Assembly (NCBI GenBank): GCA_024663395.1
Contig: JANFAH010000031.1
Coordinates: 310,001 to 374,000, forward strand
Source of the DNA: Pisolithus tinctorius
Taxonomy: Eukaryota > Basidiomycota > Agaricomycetes > Boletales > Pisolithaceae
DNA: 64,000 bases
Reading direction: 5' to 3'
Under the pieces are notes generated by a model. The model was given only the letters and a program-made list of their open reading frames with translations. It was not told the origin of the DNA and did not search any database. Positions 24,793 through 36,425 of the stretch are shown here, in pieces; position 1 is the stretch's first letter, and each line of letters opens with the position of its first letter. The translations under genes were made by a program, and so were the position numbers.

Positions 24793-26978
24793 TCATCCTT
24801 CGTACCGGCGCACACGCAATGGCACGTTAATGCCCTGTTCCCCAACTATTCTGGGCCTAAGCAGCAATCCTCTGCTAAGTTCCACTCTCGTATCGGGTCC
24901 GTCTCTCATCTCAAAAACAAAATTCCTCACTAGCACAGACATAACCGCCTTGGGAGAGATTAATTAGTAATCGCTGATCGCCCGAACGCAGCGGAGAAGG
25001 CGCACCTTGAACTCAGTCAGCGCAAAACCCTTGCCAACGCAAATCCTTGGCCCTTCCATAAACGTCAATATGTGTCGGTATGCCTGAATATCCTGCGCCT
25101 TCTTCGGAATACCATCTTTTTCCAACCACCGTTCTGGACGGAAATCCATTGCATCTTCTCCCCATAGTCTGGTAGATCTGTTGACACAGGAGACAGGTAT
25201 ACCAATATGAGTGCCACGAGCCACGGTGATGCTATTAACAACTTCGCCGGACTCAGTGATGAGGAGTTCTGATAGTGGGATAATGTCATCCTCCGTTGCC
25301 TGGAAAAGTGACCTTAGACCAAGAAATACGACTTCACTTGTCACTAGACTCACCACACGAACGATGTCTATCAGAGCAGGATGAACTCGCAAGGTTTCAT
25401 GCAACACAGCGTCAAGGTACGGTAGACTGCTTTGCAACTGATCGTACGTCGGTTCTTCACCAAACATCACGAGTTCCTGTCGTAACTTGTTTTGTATGTC
25501 GGGGTTCCCAGCCAGCTCAAGTAATGCCCACGTCAAAGTAACTGCAAGCCTTGATTTTTAACCCATGAGGCGTGAACTAAGGGATAACTTACTAGACATC
25601 GTTTCGTAACCAACTATAAGTAGACCTCTCATCTATAGATGGAAGAAAAAAGCAAATACACCCGGCAGTGAAAGTTCTGCTCACTCACTTGTGCCAGAAC
25701 CTCCGCGTGAGTCAGATAAATGTCAGAGTTCGAGTCGTTGGCTTTCACTTTGCGTAATATGTTTGAGAAGGTGATCTCACGTAGTGATAATGAAACGTAC
25801 ACAGCACTCCAATGATCGACTTCTCTTTCTCATCAAGAACTCCTTCTTCCTTCTCCTTCTTCACCTTTGCTAGCAATTCCATAGAGATATCTTCCATACA
25901 TCTTTGCAGCTCACCCAGTAGGTTAGTCCTCGCTGTCGGTGCGTAGCCCAAGACAGGAAATACTCGTCCAAGCAGGAGGAGACCAACACTCAGGGCCGAT
26001 CGTTTGGGGGACGCCACAAATGTGTCCAACACCTTGGTTACTGAAGATGATTTGCCGTCGAGAGCACCGAAATCATGAGAGAATCCTGCAAGCCCGATCC
26101 CATCAAGTCTGGAACAATCGGTTAAATCGGATTGGGTGACTGAAAACGAAATTAACTTACGAAATATGGTTCATCCTTGATTGACAACTCCTCAGCATCC
26201 CGTCGTTGCGGGGAGGATAAATTCAGCGCACCAACTCTGGACTTCGATGACAGCACTATCTCCACCGCCAGCATCAATCGTGGCTTCCCATGCGGATTTC
26301 GCCTGGATTGTCGTTCTTAATCCGAGAGGCAGTAGAGAGGGGAGGGCTTACCTTGTGAGCACAAATGTAAAAGATAGGAGTGAGGTTCCTTACAGCACCC
26401 TGGCTGAACGCAGGCGCCAGCGCCTTGCGTTGCCTGAAGACGAAAATTTAACAAATAACTTCCACCTGCAGGCCGCCTGTACCTACCTCTTGTGGTCTTC
26501 TCCTTCTGCCCACAGTACCCCCCGCCCAAACTGAACGGAATAATGAGAAACGAGGCCATCAAACGCTGAACATAGTACACACGGTCTGTTCATAGAACAA
26601 TCTGGTGGAATCAGTGAATACATACGTCCATGATTCTCTGGCAAAGAAGTGTGCAAGTGCCCTTGGGTCACATAGCATGATCTTCTTGCCGCCTAGGGTA
26701 GTGGGGACAACGTAAGCTGCACCATATTTCTTGGTCCAAGCTTCGTATAATGCTCCGGTATCTGGTGATTGGGCAATTTGCTTAGATGCGCCAAATATGA
26801 GGTCGGCTCCGGGCGGTCCGCGAAGTCTAGTAGTCTTGAAGGAACCTTGAACAGCTCGAACGGCACCACGAAGTGCCCAGATGGCAGCAATGACTGCTGC
26901 AAAGTCGAGCGGAGTGGCTGAGCGAGTCACTGCCAGCAGGTAGTCGTAGATACTTTCGAATAAAGAAGACGGGTCCAT
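24793..26978 (-). CDS. Cytochrome P450 monooxygenase, tandem copy 1
   Basis: A heme-thiolate monooxygenase, probably ER-anchored; substrate unknown. The model is complement(join(24793..24948, 25006..25299, 25354..25541, 25593..25632, 25689..25747, 25801..26108, 26161..26175, 26232..26302, 26352..26433, 26487..26530, 26583..26978)), 550 residues. A hydrophobic stretch at about 24-45 fits a membrane anchor. GRGVLWAEGEDHKR lies in the C-helix region. The I-helix segment is LLIVGYETMS, ExxR is E387-R390 (HETLRVHP), the PERF-like motif is FRPERW, and the heme loop FMEGPRICVG is complete (Arg486, Cys488). A 15-nt microexon (26161-26175) encodes MNHI. The 54-bp intron at 25300-25353 is in frame without stops. 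A TATTTAA box lies at 27009-27015. The clan resembles the large agaricomycete P450 expansions; I do not assign a CYP family. Confidence 0.93.
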
Positions 26979-27814
26979 GGTTGTGTGGATGAAGAGAAAG
27001 ATGAGAGGTTAAATAGTGCAATAATAACTCTGCGACCGACATCTCCGTCTGGCCAACATGCACGTAGTGCCGGACCATCAAATATTATAACTGTCAATAT
27101 GGGGGTTGTGACGGCTGCTCCCACATTCTCTCGAATAAGTGGCGCACCTTGTCGTTAATACAGTCCAACGGAATGCTTCATGCATGCATTCGAAGCACCG
27201 CGTGTGTCTGACCTGACTTTCAGGAGGCTACTATTGATCACGGTTTCCACAAATTAGCGGGGACACGTGGCAGCTTGAAAGTGATAATCTCGTCCCCATG
27301 ACACACCTGTGAAAATGTCAGTTCACAAATGCCCCTCCATGGAAAAAAGGTCGGCTCAGCTACAACATGTATGCAGCGCAGCCCGCCTGCACTCCAAATA
27401 CCAGCTATCTTGCCTAGATGCTGACTGCGGACAGGGAGGCCAATCTATTAGATTAGCGTGTGTAGACATCGCGGTATTTGTCCTACGGGTTTGACGGGTA
27501 CGGGTACAGTATTAGGCCTGAGGCCACCGGATGCAGCTGCGACCTTCCCATGAACCTAAGGCCTATTACCCCAAGAACTTAATGCTCGATCGTTCCGGGA
27601 CGTGTCAGGGGGAAGCTGCGGGTCATGTGTTAAAATGTACACTTAACAGTTGAAGTGCACAGGTTAGCCAATTGCGGGATAGCTCATGAGGTTGATATAT
27701 GATACCGTTGGCGTCGAAGCGTGTACGGACAACAATATCCGCTCATACTTCAACCTTCAAGCTTCGGATCTTGCATCATCCACTGAACACGTTCCCATAG
27801 TCGTCAGTTTCGCC
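26979..27814. repeat. Intergenic part of the P450 tandem unit
   Basis: No gene is seen. 26979-27460 aligns with 30163-30620 (for example 'aaaatgtcagttcacaa' near 27313 and 30478, and 'actccaaatacc' near 27391 and 30560). This marks the upstream limit of the duplicated unit, period about 3.18 kb. Confidence 0.65.
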
Positions 27815-27925
27815 CAGGCTCCTTTATATATTCAGGCAGATGATACACTTGCAAAGTATGCTCGACCAACGCCGTTCTATCGCTCACGTATCTTTCCTGT
27901 CTTTGCTTTGCCCACTGATTGCTGA
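27815..27925. repeat. Isolated R2 leading block downstream of P450 copy 2
   Basis: Counterpart of 24655-24740; it contains 'aagtatgctcgaccaac' and the 'tctttgctttgcccactgattgc' end. Confidence 0.55.
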
Positions 27926-27963
27926 GGTGTTCTCCGCGATCCATCGATAACATACATCATCGA

Positions 27964-30162
27964 TCATCCTTCGTACCGGCGCACGCGCAACGGGACGTCA
28001 ATGCCCTGCTCCCCAGCTATCCTGGGCCTGAGCAACAAACCCCTGCTAAGTTCCACTCTCGTATCGGGTCCGTCTCTCATCTCAAACACAAAGTTTCTCA
28101 CTAGCACTGACATGACCGCCTTTGAAGAGGTTATTTAGTGATCGATCGGATCACTGATCACCCGAACGCAGCGGAGAAGGCATACCTTCAACTGAACCAG
28201 CGCAAAACCCTTGCCGATGCAAGTCCCTGGGCCATCCACAAACGTCAATATGTGTCGGTATGCCTGAATATCTTGCGCCTTCTTCGGAATACCATCTTTT
28301 TCCAGCCACCGTTCTGGACGGAAATCCATTGCATCTTCTCCCCACAGTCTGGTAGATCTGTTGATGCAGGAGATAGCTATACCGATTTGAGTGCCGCGTG
28401 CTACGGTGATGCTATTGACGACTTCGCCGGACTCAGTGGCGAGGGGTTCTGAGAGTGGGATAACATCATCCTCCATCGCCTGGAAAAGTGACCTTAGACC
28501 AAGAAATTCGACCTCACTTATCATAGACGCACCACGCGAACGATGTCTATCAGGGCAGGATGGACTCGCAAGGTTTCATGGATCACAGCATCGAGGTAAG
28601 GTAAACTGCTCTGCAGCTGATCGTACGTCGGTTCCTCACCAAACATCACGAGTTCCTGTCGTAGCTTGTTTTGTATGTCGGGGTTCCCCGCCAAGTCAAG
28701 TAATGCGAACGTCAGAGTAACTGCAACCCTTGATTAACCGGCAATGAGGCATGCATGAACTAAAGGACAACTTACCAGCCATCGTTTCGTAACCAACTAT
28801 AAGCAGACCTCTCATCTGTAAGCGGAGGTAAGTAAATACGCCCAGTAGTAAGAGTTCTGTTTACTCACTTGCGCCAGAACCTCCGCGTGAGTCAGATAAA
28901 TGTCAGAGTTCGGGTCGTTGGCTTTCACTTTGCGTAATATGTTTGAGAGGGCGATCTCACGAAGTGATAATGAAACGTACACAGCACTCCAATGATCGAC
29001 TTCTCCTCTTTCTCATCAAGAACTCTTTCTTCCTTCTCCTTCTTCATCTTCACTAGCAATTTCATCGAGATATCTTCCAAACTTCTTTGCAGCTCCCCAA
29101 TTAGGTTAGTCCTCGCCGTCGGCGCGTGGCCTAACACAGGAAATACTCGTCCAAGCAGGAGGAGACCAACATTCAAGGCCGATCGTTTTGGGGACGCCAC
29201 AAATGTGTCCAACACCTTGGTTACTGAGGATGACTTTCCGTCGAGAGCACCGAAATCATGAGAGAATCCTGCAAGCCCGATGCCATCAAGTCTGGAACAA
29301 TCGGTTAGATCGGATCGGGTGACTGAAAACGAAGTCGACTTGCGAAATATGGTTCATCCTTGGTTAACAACTCCTCAGAATCTCATCATTGCAAGGAGGA
29401 AAAAATTTAGCGCACCAACTCTGGACTTCGATGACAGCACTATCTCCACCGCCAGCATCAATCATGGCTTCCCATGCGGATTTCGCCTGAATTTTCGCTC
29501 TTAATTTGAGAGATTGTAGAGAGGGGAGGGCTTACCTTGTGAGCGCAAATGTAAAATATAGGAGTGATGTTCCTTATAGCACTTTGGCTGAACGCGGGCG
29601 CCAGTGCCTTGCGTTGCCTGAAGACGAAAATTTAACAAATAAATTCCACCTGCGGGCCGCCTGTGCCTACCTTTTGTGGTCTTCCCCTTCTGCCCACAGC
29701 ACCCCCCGTCCGTACTGGATAGCCTAATGTAAGATGGAACCATCAAAAGCTGAACATAGTACGCACGGTCTGCTCATAGAACAATCTAGTCGAATCAGGG
29801 AGTACATATGTCCACGATTCCCTGGCAAAGAAGTGTGCAAGTCCCCTTGGGTCACATAGCATGATCTTCTTGCCGCCTAGGGTAGTTGGGACAGCGTAAA
29901 CTGCACCATATTCCTTAGTCCAAGCTTCGTATAATGCTCCAATATCTGGTGATTGAATAATTTGCTTAGATGCGCCAAATATGAGGTCGGCTCCGGGGGG
30001 CCCGTGAAGTCTAGTGGTCTTGATGGAGCCTCGGGCAGCTCGAACGGCACCACGAAGTGCCCAGATGGCAGCAATAACTGCTGCGAAGTCGAGTGGAGTG
30101 ACTGAGCGAGTCGCCGCTAGCAGGTGGTCGTGGATACGTTCGAGTAAAGAAGACGGGTCCAT
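27964..30162 (-). CDS. Cytochrome P450-like protein, tandem copy 2 (heme-motif Arg lost)
   Basis: The model is complement(join(27964..28119, 28186..28479, 28533..28720, 28776..28815, 28869..28927, 28981..29291, 29344..29358, 29416..29486, 29536..29617, 29671..29714, 29767..30162)), 551 residues. It has the same 11 exons as copy 1 with one extra Glu codon in exon 6. ExxR (HETLRVHP) and PERW are kept. The heme loop reads FVDGPGTCIG: the near-invariant Arg two residues before the Cys is Gly (AGG to GGG at 28225-28227), while the Cys ligand remains. The intron after the 15-nt microexon starts with GCAAGT instead of GTAAGT. The frame is otherwise intact, so the gene may be expressed but altered or inactive. 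A TATTTAA box lies at 30193-30199. Confidence 0.88.
29338..29343 (-). other. GC splice donor (GCAAGT)
   Basis: At the donor where P450 copy 1 has GTAAGT (26155-26160), copy 2 reads GCAAGT, the consensus form of the rare GC-AG intron class. Frame and protein conservation across the junction require splicing here. Confidence 0.8.
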
Positions 30163-30639
30163 GATCGTATGGATGAAGACAAGGGTGGGAGGTTAAATAG
30201 TGCAAGAATAGCTCTCCGACCTAGATCTCCACCTACTACTTCCAGACTATCAAATAGTTTCAAATAGCTTCCACTGGCCATAGGGGACCCGTCACAACTA
30301 TTCCCATATTCTCTCGAATGAGGGGTGCGCCTAAATGATTCATGTAGGTTGTGTCGATACCATCCCGCTATTGGGCAGTTTCCACGGATACTGGACACGC
30401 GGCAGTTTGAAAGGCAGAGAAGCGATTTGGAAGTGATGATCTCGTTTCCCACAGCACATCTGTGAAGGTCCCCCACAAAATGTCAGTTCACAATGCCCCC
30501 CCCCTTTGAAAACAAGGTCGGCGCAGCTGCAACAGGTATGCAGTGTAGCCTGCTCGGACTCCAAATACCGACTATCTTGTTTAGATGCTGACCGCGGACG
30601 AGAGGCCGATCTTAGCGTCCACGCATACCGGTGGCACCG

Positions 30640-31804
30640 ACACCGCAGCGTTTGGCCTACAGCTTCAACGGTAAGAGTGCAGTAGTCCTGAGGCGATGGA
30701 TGATTCACACATTTACCGCACAACCATGGGTGCCCAAATTTTCCGGTCTCACATGACGCGTGCCACGAGTACGGGTGAGGTGTCGAGTGACAAAACCTAA
30801 ATCCTTCGTCCAATTATCTGTCAAAAAGTAGCGAAAAGAAAAGTTAGCCACAGCAGGCCTCCACGTAGGAGACGCAACTATCAAGTGAGGTGTCAAGTCA
30901 AGACTACTTACTTTGGGTCTTTCAGAAAAGGAAGGCAATGCGTGGTTCCAAATGTTGAGGCACCGAAATTGAAATTGCTCGCAGTGGCAAGCCCCAGGTA
31001 GGTAGACCTGTTCAATGCAAACGGGGGATAATGATCGGGCCAGCGATACGTGGATACTTTGGGAGAGGCACTATGTGGCGTTGATGCGAAGTTTTATGTA
31101 ATACTTGCCACGCAGACACAAGACGACTGTCTTAAAGCAAGCCACAGGCCATCCAGACTTTGCGGTCTGTATTTCTTGTAGGGAAAGAAGTCCCCGTACG
31201 CTACGTTTTACAGGCCCTTTTATATTGTAGAGGATGGGCACGAAGTGTCAACGTAGACGAGCGGGATAAGTAAAAGTAGTAGGGATAAATGGGGTCTGTT
31301 ATGAGACAAATAACACCCAAGGACATACTGTCAACGTTGGGTTGAAACCCTACACACTATGATGGAATGTTAGGAAGCTTCAATTCCATGATTTGAACAG
31401 TGTAAACGTTGCATGTTTTCTTCGCCGCATGCTCATTTGGCTCGTTCGCGTTTCCCCTCGACTCCTCCCGGGATATTTTTGCGTTACTCTCTCGTTTCGT
31501 TGTAATATTCCACCGACTGGCTACGGTTATCGTTGTGGTTTTCGAAGAAACTCGAACTCGGTCGAATTGCTCGCAGCCTGTCAGCACGCTCCTGGTCACA
31601 GGCGAGTTCTAGAGATAGTCCCAGTTGTGTAGGGCCATAGTATAGTACCACGCGCATTGCAGCCTCCTTGTTCCATGAACTGTTGTTCCGAGGGGTCCCA
31701 CGTACATATATAGAACCTTGATGCTACTAACTCGATATGATAGATGTTCCACACAGGTTGTAAACTGGGACTGCCGGCGTTCGTTTCCACTTGCTCGCGG
31801 TGTA
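30640..31804. other. No gene recognised
   Basis: Non-coding beyond the P450 unit. Short frames at 30340-30938 and 31357-31632 show no domains. Confidence 0.4.
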
Positions 31805-31890
31805 AGCATACCCAGGTCAGAAGATCCGATACTCGAATGACCTCTGCTTCGCATAGGATGATCAAAGGGCATCCCCTTTTCATGCATGGG
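31805..31890. repeat. Dispersed repeat family R4, copy 2
   Basis: It shares 'gatactcgaatg', 'ctctgcttcgcatagga' and 'caaagggcat' with the copies at 24430 and 41535. Confidence 0.5.
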
Positions 31891-32870
31891 ACACCCAGTC
31901 ACTCGGCGTATCGAGATCGCCTCAGGATATTCAAATCAGCGGTTACGACCATCAAATGAACCCACGGCTCCCCTCCACAGAACTTAGTACGCGATCATTT
32001 CCAGGCCGTGGCATACAGCAACATCTTATGGTATGGGCGCGCTCATTGTAACCTATGCAACGTGCAGTGTCAGTGTTATCTTGACGTCGTTATTGACCAT
32101 TGGCATCTTACCCATGAACTCGTCTCTCTGCTCCCCTATACCGCCCTCCACCTTCTCCACAATCGACACGAGTTCCGTCTCTTCTGCCTAAAGTCCACTA
32201 GAAAGGTTGAGCGGGTCTCACGCTTGTGTTCATTGCTCCTGGCTCTACGTAGTCCGGAGGGATGACTGAAAGCGCCCAAACCACGCAAACTGTGGATTCG
32301 GAACGTTCTATTGCACCAGCGCATGTAGAGTGAACAGCTGCTGAGTCACGACAAAGCTCCACGCTCGACAGATCACCATCATTATCCTCACCCAACGCCG
32401 TTTCTAGCCAAGGACCGTCTCCTTTCCAGCAGTATCAGCAGCGAATTGACGAAGTGACAGAGCCCACACCTGCCCATGCGATCAACTGCACTGGAGATTC
32501 TCCTAGTGGGATTGGATTGCGAGCTTGTTCAATCTCAGTATGCATTCCCGGTCAACTAGCTCGGTAATCTCACAGGAGTCGAGGTCAGCCGTTTTTCTCT
32601 TTTTCCATTGGAATGCTAAACATGCGTAGTCGTTCGACCCTTGAGGTAGCTCACTGGATCAATAGCTTCGTGCACTACACCCCTGTTCTGCCGCCTCTAT
32701 CGAAAGAACCACTAGTCCTATATCAACCGTATGCTACGCTTACCTCTCTGTAGCAACTGCGACATTCCCTGGTACTCTGGAATCCATGAAGGATCGATCC
32801 TAAACCCCCATCTCTACCTCCGTTGGCGCCGGTGCGGACGTTCACGGTGACCGCATTTATGCACTCACTA
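31891..32870. other. No gene recognised
   Basis: Frames up to 85 codons on both strands without features. Confidence 0.4.
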
Positions 32871-32874
32871 TTTA

Positions 32875-33740
32875 AACTCAATAGGGACCGTCAACCTTGG
32901 ATGACCTCCTTCCTGAGGAGTCGCCAGTATTCCGACCACTCCCAGATGTCCGAAAATTTTTGGGTTTCGTTAGGTTACTGAGGTCCCGAGTTGAGGATTT
33001 TGTGTAGCCTGATCTCGAATTCCCCTGGATGTTGAGCGTAGTCGATAGGCCGGAAGGTGCTAATACAGGGCTGCGTCCGTTTGATGGCCTATATTGCTCT
33101 CCTTCTGCTATAAATGTGAGTTTTTATTCGTACTTGTTCGCGATGACTCTTCAACACTGAAGTGTAGGACTCTGATGATGTGCTAGAAGAGGACATTCGC
33201 TTATTGGGAAGTGCTTACAGTGACTCCGATATTCTAGGACGGATACCTTGTCTTTGGAAAGCAAAAGGTCTCCCATGGATATGAGTCGCAAATCTGACAA
33301 CCTTTTGAGGACACATGTGATTTTGGCCATCCAGCGACGTGCCGCTGATCAGGTGTCGTCGGAGCACATCTTTGGAAGGGAAATTGGGTCGAGGTCAACC
33401 AACGAACAACCCATTGAGAAGGTAAGTTTGGTGGAGCTTATGCTACGTCCTGAGGCTTATGTTGATACATTAGCCCCTTGTCAACTCCCCCGATCCGCCC
33501 CAGAGATATTACAGGTTGACGGCGATAATAAGCGAGCGGTTCCGCAAGAAGGGAGAGCGTGTCGCGCGTGCTTATGCTGGACCGGTGAATATATCTCCGT
33601 GGCTCATCACCTGTCTAGTCCTGATATCTTTGAAAACTGTCGTTCCATAGTCTCGTTGGGCTCCCGGAACAGAATTGCAACTACAAGCGAGTACAGCGGC
33701 GGTTTTGTATGCTGCAGGTGCCAGAACAGCTCGTGAATTT
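32875..33740 (+). pseudogene. Decayed gene, possibly a distant member of family R2
   Basis: Near 32884-32965 the plus strand reads GPSTLDDLLPEESPVFRPLP, which resembles the R2 exon reading GPSIKKLLLPDERS. Downstream pieces in changing frames are SDDVLEEDIRLLGSAYSDSD (about 33172-33231) and an open stretch from 33248 (RKSDNLLRTHVILAIQRR). The latter is followed by a GTAAGT donor at 33421. Frame breaks suggest a pseudogene. The relation to R2 rests on one short motif. Confidence 0.3.
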
Positions 33741-34243
33741 TTTTACCATTATCATCATTCCTATAACAGCCCTCACCACGACGACCTGGTATCAATACCT
33801 TCGTTTGGGTCTGCTATGGGTTTTCTTATGTAAATAATTATACACGCAGTGTGTCACTACCGAAGACAGTCGTGTATCCTTTCCTGCTTCTTGCAATACA
33901 CAATGCAGCAATCACCAAGTTGCCCCGTGAATTGGCGTTTCACCACACCAACGGTGGCCCACGAGCTACGACTGCGCGGAGTTAATATTCGGCGTGTCCC
34001 ACGCTGCTCCAGAAACTTCGTAGCAAAGCCTCAAGGTTCCACGCCATGCATTGTATTTGGCTTTCCTTCCACCTCCCTTACGTGTTGTATTAAGCCGTGC
34101 AGTTGCAAGGGCCACTTCAATACAATTCTAAAAAGTGCGTGCTGTCCTGGGAGGACTATTGCAGGATGGTCAGGAGATCTACGTTACCCTTCTTGTCATG
34201 TGCTTACAAATCATCACCCAGCTGCAGACGCTTTCATCGATCG
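33741..34243. other. No gene recognised
   Basis: A 158-codon frame at 33849-34325 runs through this region and into the next gene's first intron. Its composition (Cys and Pro scattered, no domain) and its overlap with the F-box gene argue against it. Confidence 0.35.
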
Positions 34244-35659
34244 ATGCAGCAGCCAAGGTACCTGTTCGATGTCCAGACACTATTCAAGTGTTGCTGACGC
34301 GATCCTGATACTAGCTTGGCCGTGAATGAACTTTCTGAGGCACGTGCAGTGCTGGCCACATTGGAGAGGCGGGAACGAGAACTCACTGCAGAGCTCAATG
34401 ATGTCCGCGCTGCCCTCGACTTGCAGAGGCACAAAGTCGAGGAATCCATCAGGCGGTTACCTGTGTCTCCTATCAACCGCCTCCCCAACGAGATGCTTCT
34501 GCGAATTTTCGAATTAATCCTTCGGGCCGTGGACGACCTGGATTTTTGTGTGCGTCGGAAAGGAGTGCTGGCAGGGGTGTCGAGGCGGTGGAGAAATGCG
34601 ATCTGGAACACCCCATGTCTGTGGACTACCATCAAAGTATCCTCGTCATGGAGCAGAGCGCTCATCGAAGCCCATGTCACGCGGAGCTCTGAATCACTAC
34701 TGGACATCGAAATCGACTCTCGTAGTCGAGGGATAATAACTCAACGCGAATTGTTTATACCATTGCTTGACCTTGTCGCTACTTGCGCAGAACGCTGGCG
34801 CAGCCTCACTGTATTGTCGGATTCCACTTTTCCAGCATTGCTAGTCCTGGGAAGGTTTAACCGTCTGTCCCTTCCTTCGTTAACATCCGTTTCGATTGCA
34901 GATGTCCCTAGCAGCCCCCCGCATCAGTTTGACTTGCCATTCCTTCTGCCCAAATGTGCCCCCCGTATAGAAGACATCTACCTTTCTGGAGAAATTAGAG
35001 TGGTAATGGGCTGCGAGATACCTTCTAGCGTCAAGACGCTGGCCTTAAGATTCTACCTCCCTTTTCAGAGCGACATCAGTTCTACGTTCCTTCTTGAATG
35101 CACGCACTACCAGAGACTAACATCTCTGTGTCTTGAAGGTGTTGTCTCCATCGATTTCGGGCAGTTCCCTCCCAATAGTCTTCGATTCCCTCTTCTCGAA
35201 GAGTTCGCGTGCAAAATTGATCTCTCGGCTGAGCTGATGTGTGCCATCGTGGCGCCTAGACTCAAGCGATTTCATGGTCGGTGGCTCCGCTCCGTTCCAT
35301 CGCTGCATGACACTTTCGCGGGCGCTATTGGCAAGTTCAGCAACGTTGATCATCTTGACTTGTATCGCGGATTTCCTGGTCACGATACCGCATCAGAGTC
35401 TTTATGTCTGGCATTCCCTGCTGTGCGTCACCTGACACTCTCAAAGGACCACACAATTGCAATCCTTCGTTCTGCAGAGAGTTCAGACACGGTTTGCCAC
35501 TGGCATCACCTTGAAAGCCTAACTATCGACGGATATCTGGAAGAGTTAAATTTAAAGGCCTTTATCGATGAGTTAGCCGGCTGCCTTGGGCGACGACGAG
35601 AGGCGGGTCTATCAAAGCTGCGATCCCTTTCTAGCAGAGAGAATTTCATTCGTGTATGA
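34244..35659 (+). CDS. F-box protein with N-terminal coiled coil
   Basis: A likely substrate adaptor of an SCF ubiquitin ligase. The model is join(34244..34257, 34315..35659), 452 residues. The long exon has no ATG near its 5' end. A 14-nt first exon (ATG CAG CAG CCA AG, donor GTACCT, acceptor ACTAG) supplies one and keeps frame through a 57-bp intron. Residues 6-48 form a short coiled coil (RRERELTAELNDVRAALD). The F-box follows (INRLPNEMLLRIFELIL to CLWTTI). The remainder is leucine-rich and poorly conserved, as in the large agaricomycete F-box expansions. Near 35615 the frame may be shifted: the +1 frame continues as FLAERISFVYERLNDECILE, which looks more like the usual end of such proteins than the SSRENFIRV read here. 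Confidence 0.8.
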
Positions 35660-36173
35660 GCGGCTTAACGATGAATGTATTTTGGAATGCGCCTATGACA
35701 CGCAGTATCAAACTCTCGGGGGTGATCGGTGGCAAGTTGTGGTTGGTACGCACTATATCCCATGCATATGTATAGGGCGTCCAAACTGAAATCGTGTTCA
35801 TCCTACGCAGGTGACGACTGTGTCTTTGGTACGGACATTGCCTCCATGTTGTATGCCGACGTTTAACATTTCCCTCCCAAATAGGCCGTGTCATCAAACC
35901 AACCTTATATTCTGGATGTCGTCCGTGATGCCGAATGGCAGAACGCGTTGGGTACCAGACAGAAAAACGGGCCCGATTGTGGCAGCGCCCCCAGATACCC
36001 CTCGCGTCTCACCCCGTTGTAATAAACTCCTTCACGGAACAGTCGTGCCTTCTACAATTCAAAACGGGCCTAACCTCGACGATTATCTAAGTGACATGCG
36101 AACACATGTGTACTTCTAACGCAGTTCTACGACACAATTAAGGAGGGAACGCTTGGTCTAAATTCTGCAATTC
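35660..36173. other. No intact gene; possible out-of-frame tail of the F-box gene to about 35789
   Basis: The shifted frame runs to a stop at 35789. Beyond that only short frames are seen. Confidence 0.35.
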
Positions 36174-36425
36174 TCAAGCATGGGCACCACCTCTCCCGTG
36201 CTGCAAATGAGCACCCTGTACATGACGCACGAGGTTGCGCCTTTCGATGGTATTTCCGCAACCCTGCCACCCACACTGTAGCGTTGCATCCGGAGACGAA
36301 AGTTCAACCCCATGCGCAGACCTGAAGTGTCCAGCAGCAGTTGTGCACGTAATGTACGTGGAACATGGAGTGTTGTCTGAAGCCACATAGCGGCATGGGG
36401 TTGGTGGGCAGTTCGCGGACGCCAT
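36174..36425 (-). CDS. Small C2H2-like zinc-finger protein (possibly the last exon of a larger gene)
   Basis: 83 codons from the ATG at 36425. The region after residue 50 reads CGWQGCGNTIERRNLVRH and continues to VQGAHL. This gives a C-x4-C...H-x4-H arrangement, as in basidiomycete zinc-finger proteins whose finger ends in 'RRNLxRHxxxxH'. An earlier Cys/His-bearing stretch (residues 4-40, including HFRSAHG) could be a second, weaker finger. A TTCACTAG acceptor lies just upstream, so this may be a 3' exon with an undetected upstream part. Nuclear DNA binding is inferred from the fold only. Confidence 0.45.
   Translation of the reverse strand: MASANCPPTPCRYVASDNTPCSTYITCTTAAGHFRSAHGVELSSPDATLQCGWQGCGNTIERRNLVRHVQGAHLQHGRGGAHA

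Noticed and set aside
24793..30162. Secondary-metabolite gene cluster
   Set aside because: The two P450 genes are tandem duplicates without a nearby synthase, transporter or regulator; EthD and the broken oxidoreductase are too distant to support a cluster.
33849..34325. 158-codon frame before the F-box gene
   Set aside because: It overlaps the F-box gene's first exon and intron, and has no domain or copy.
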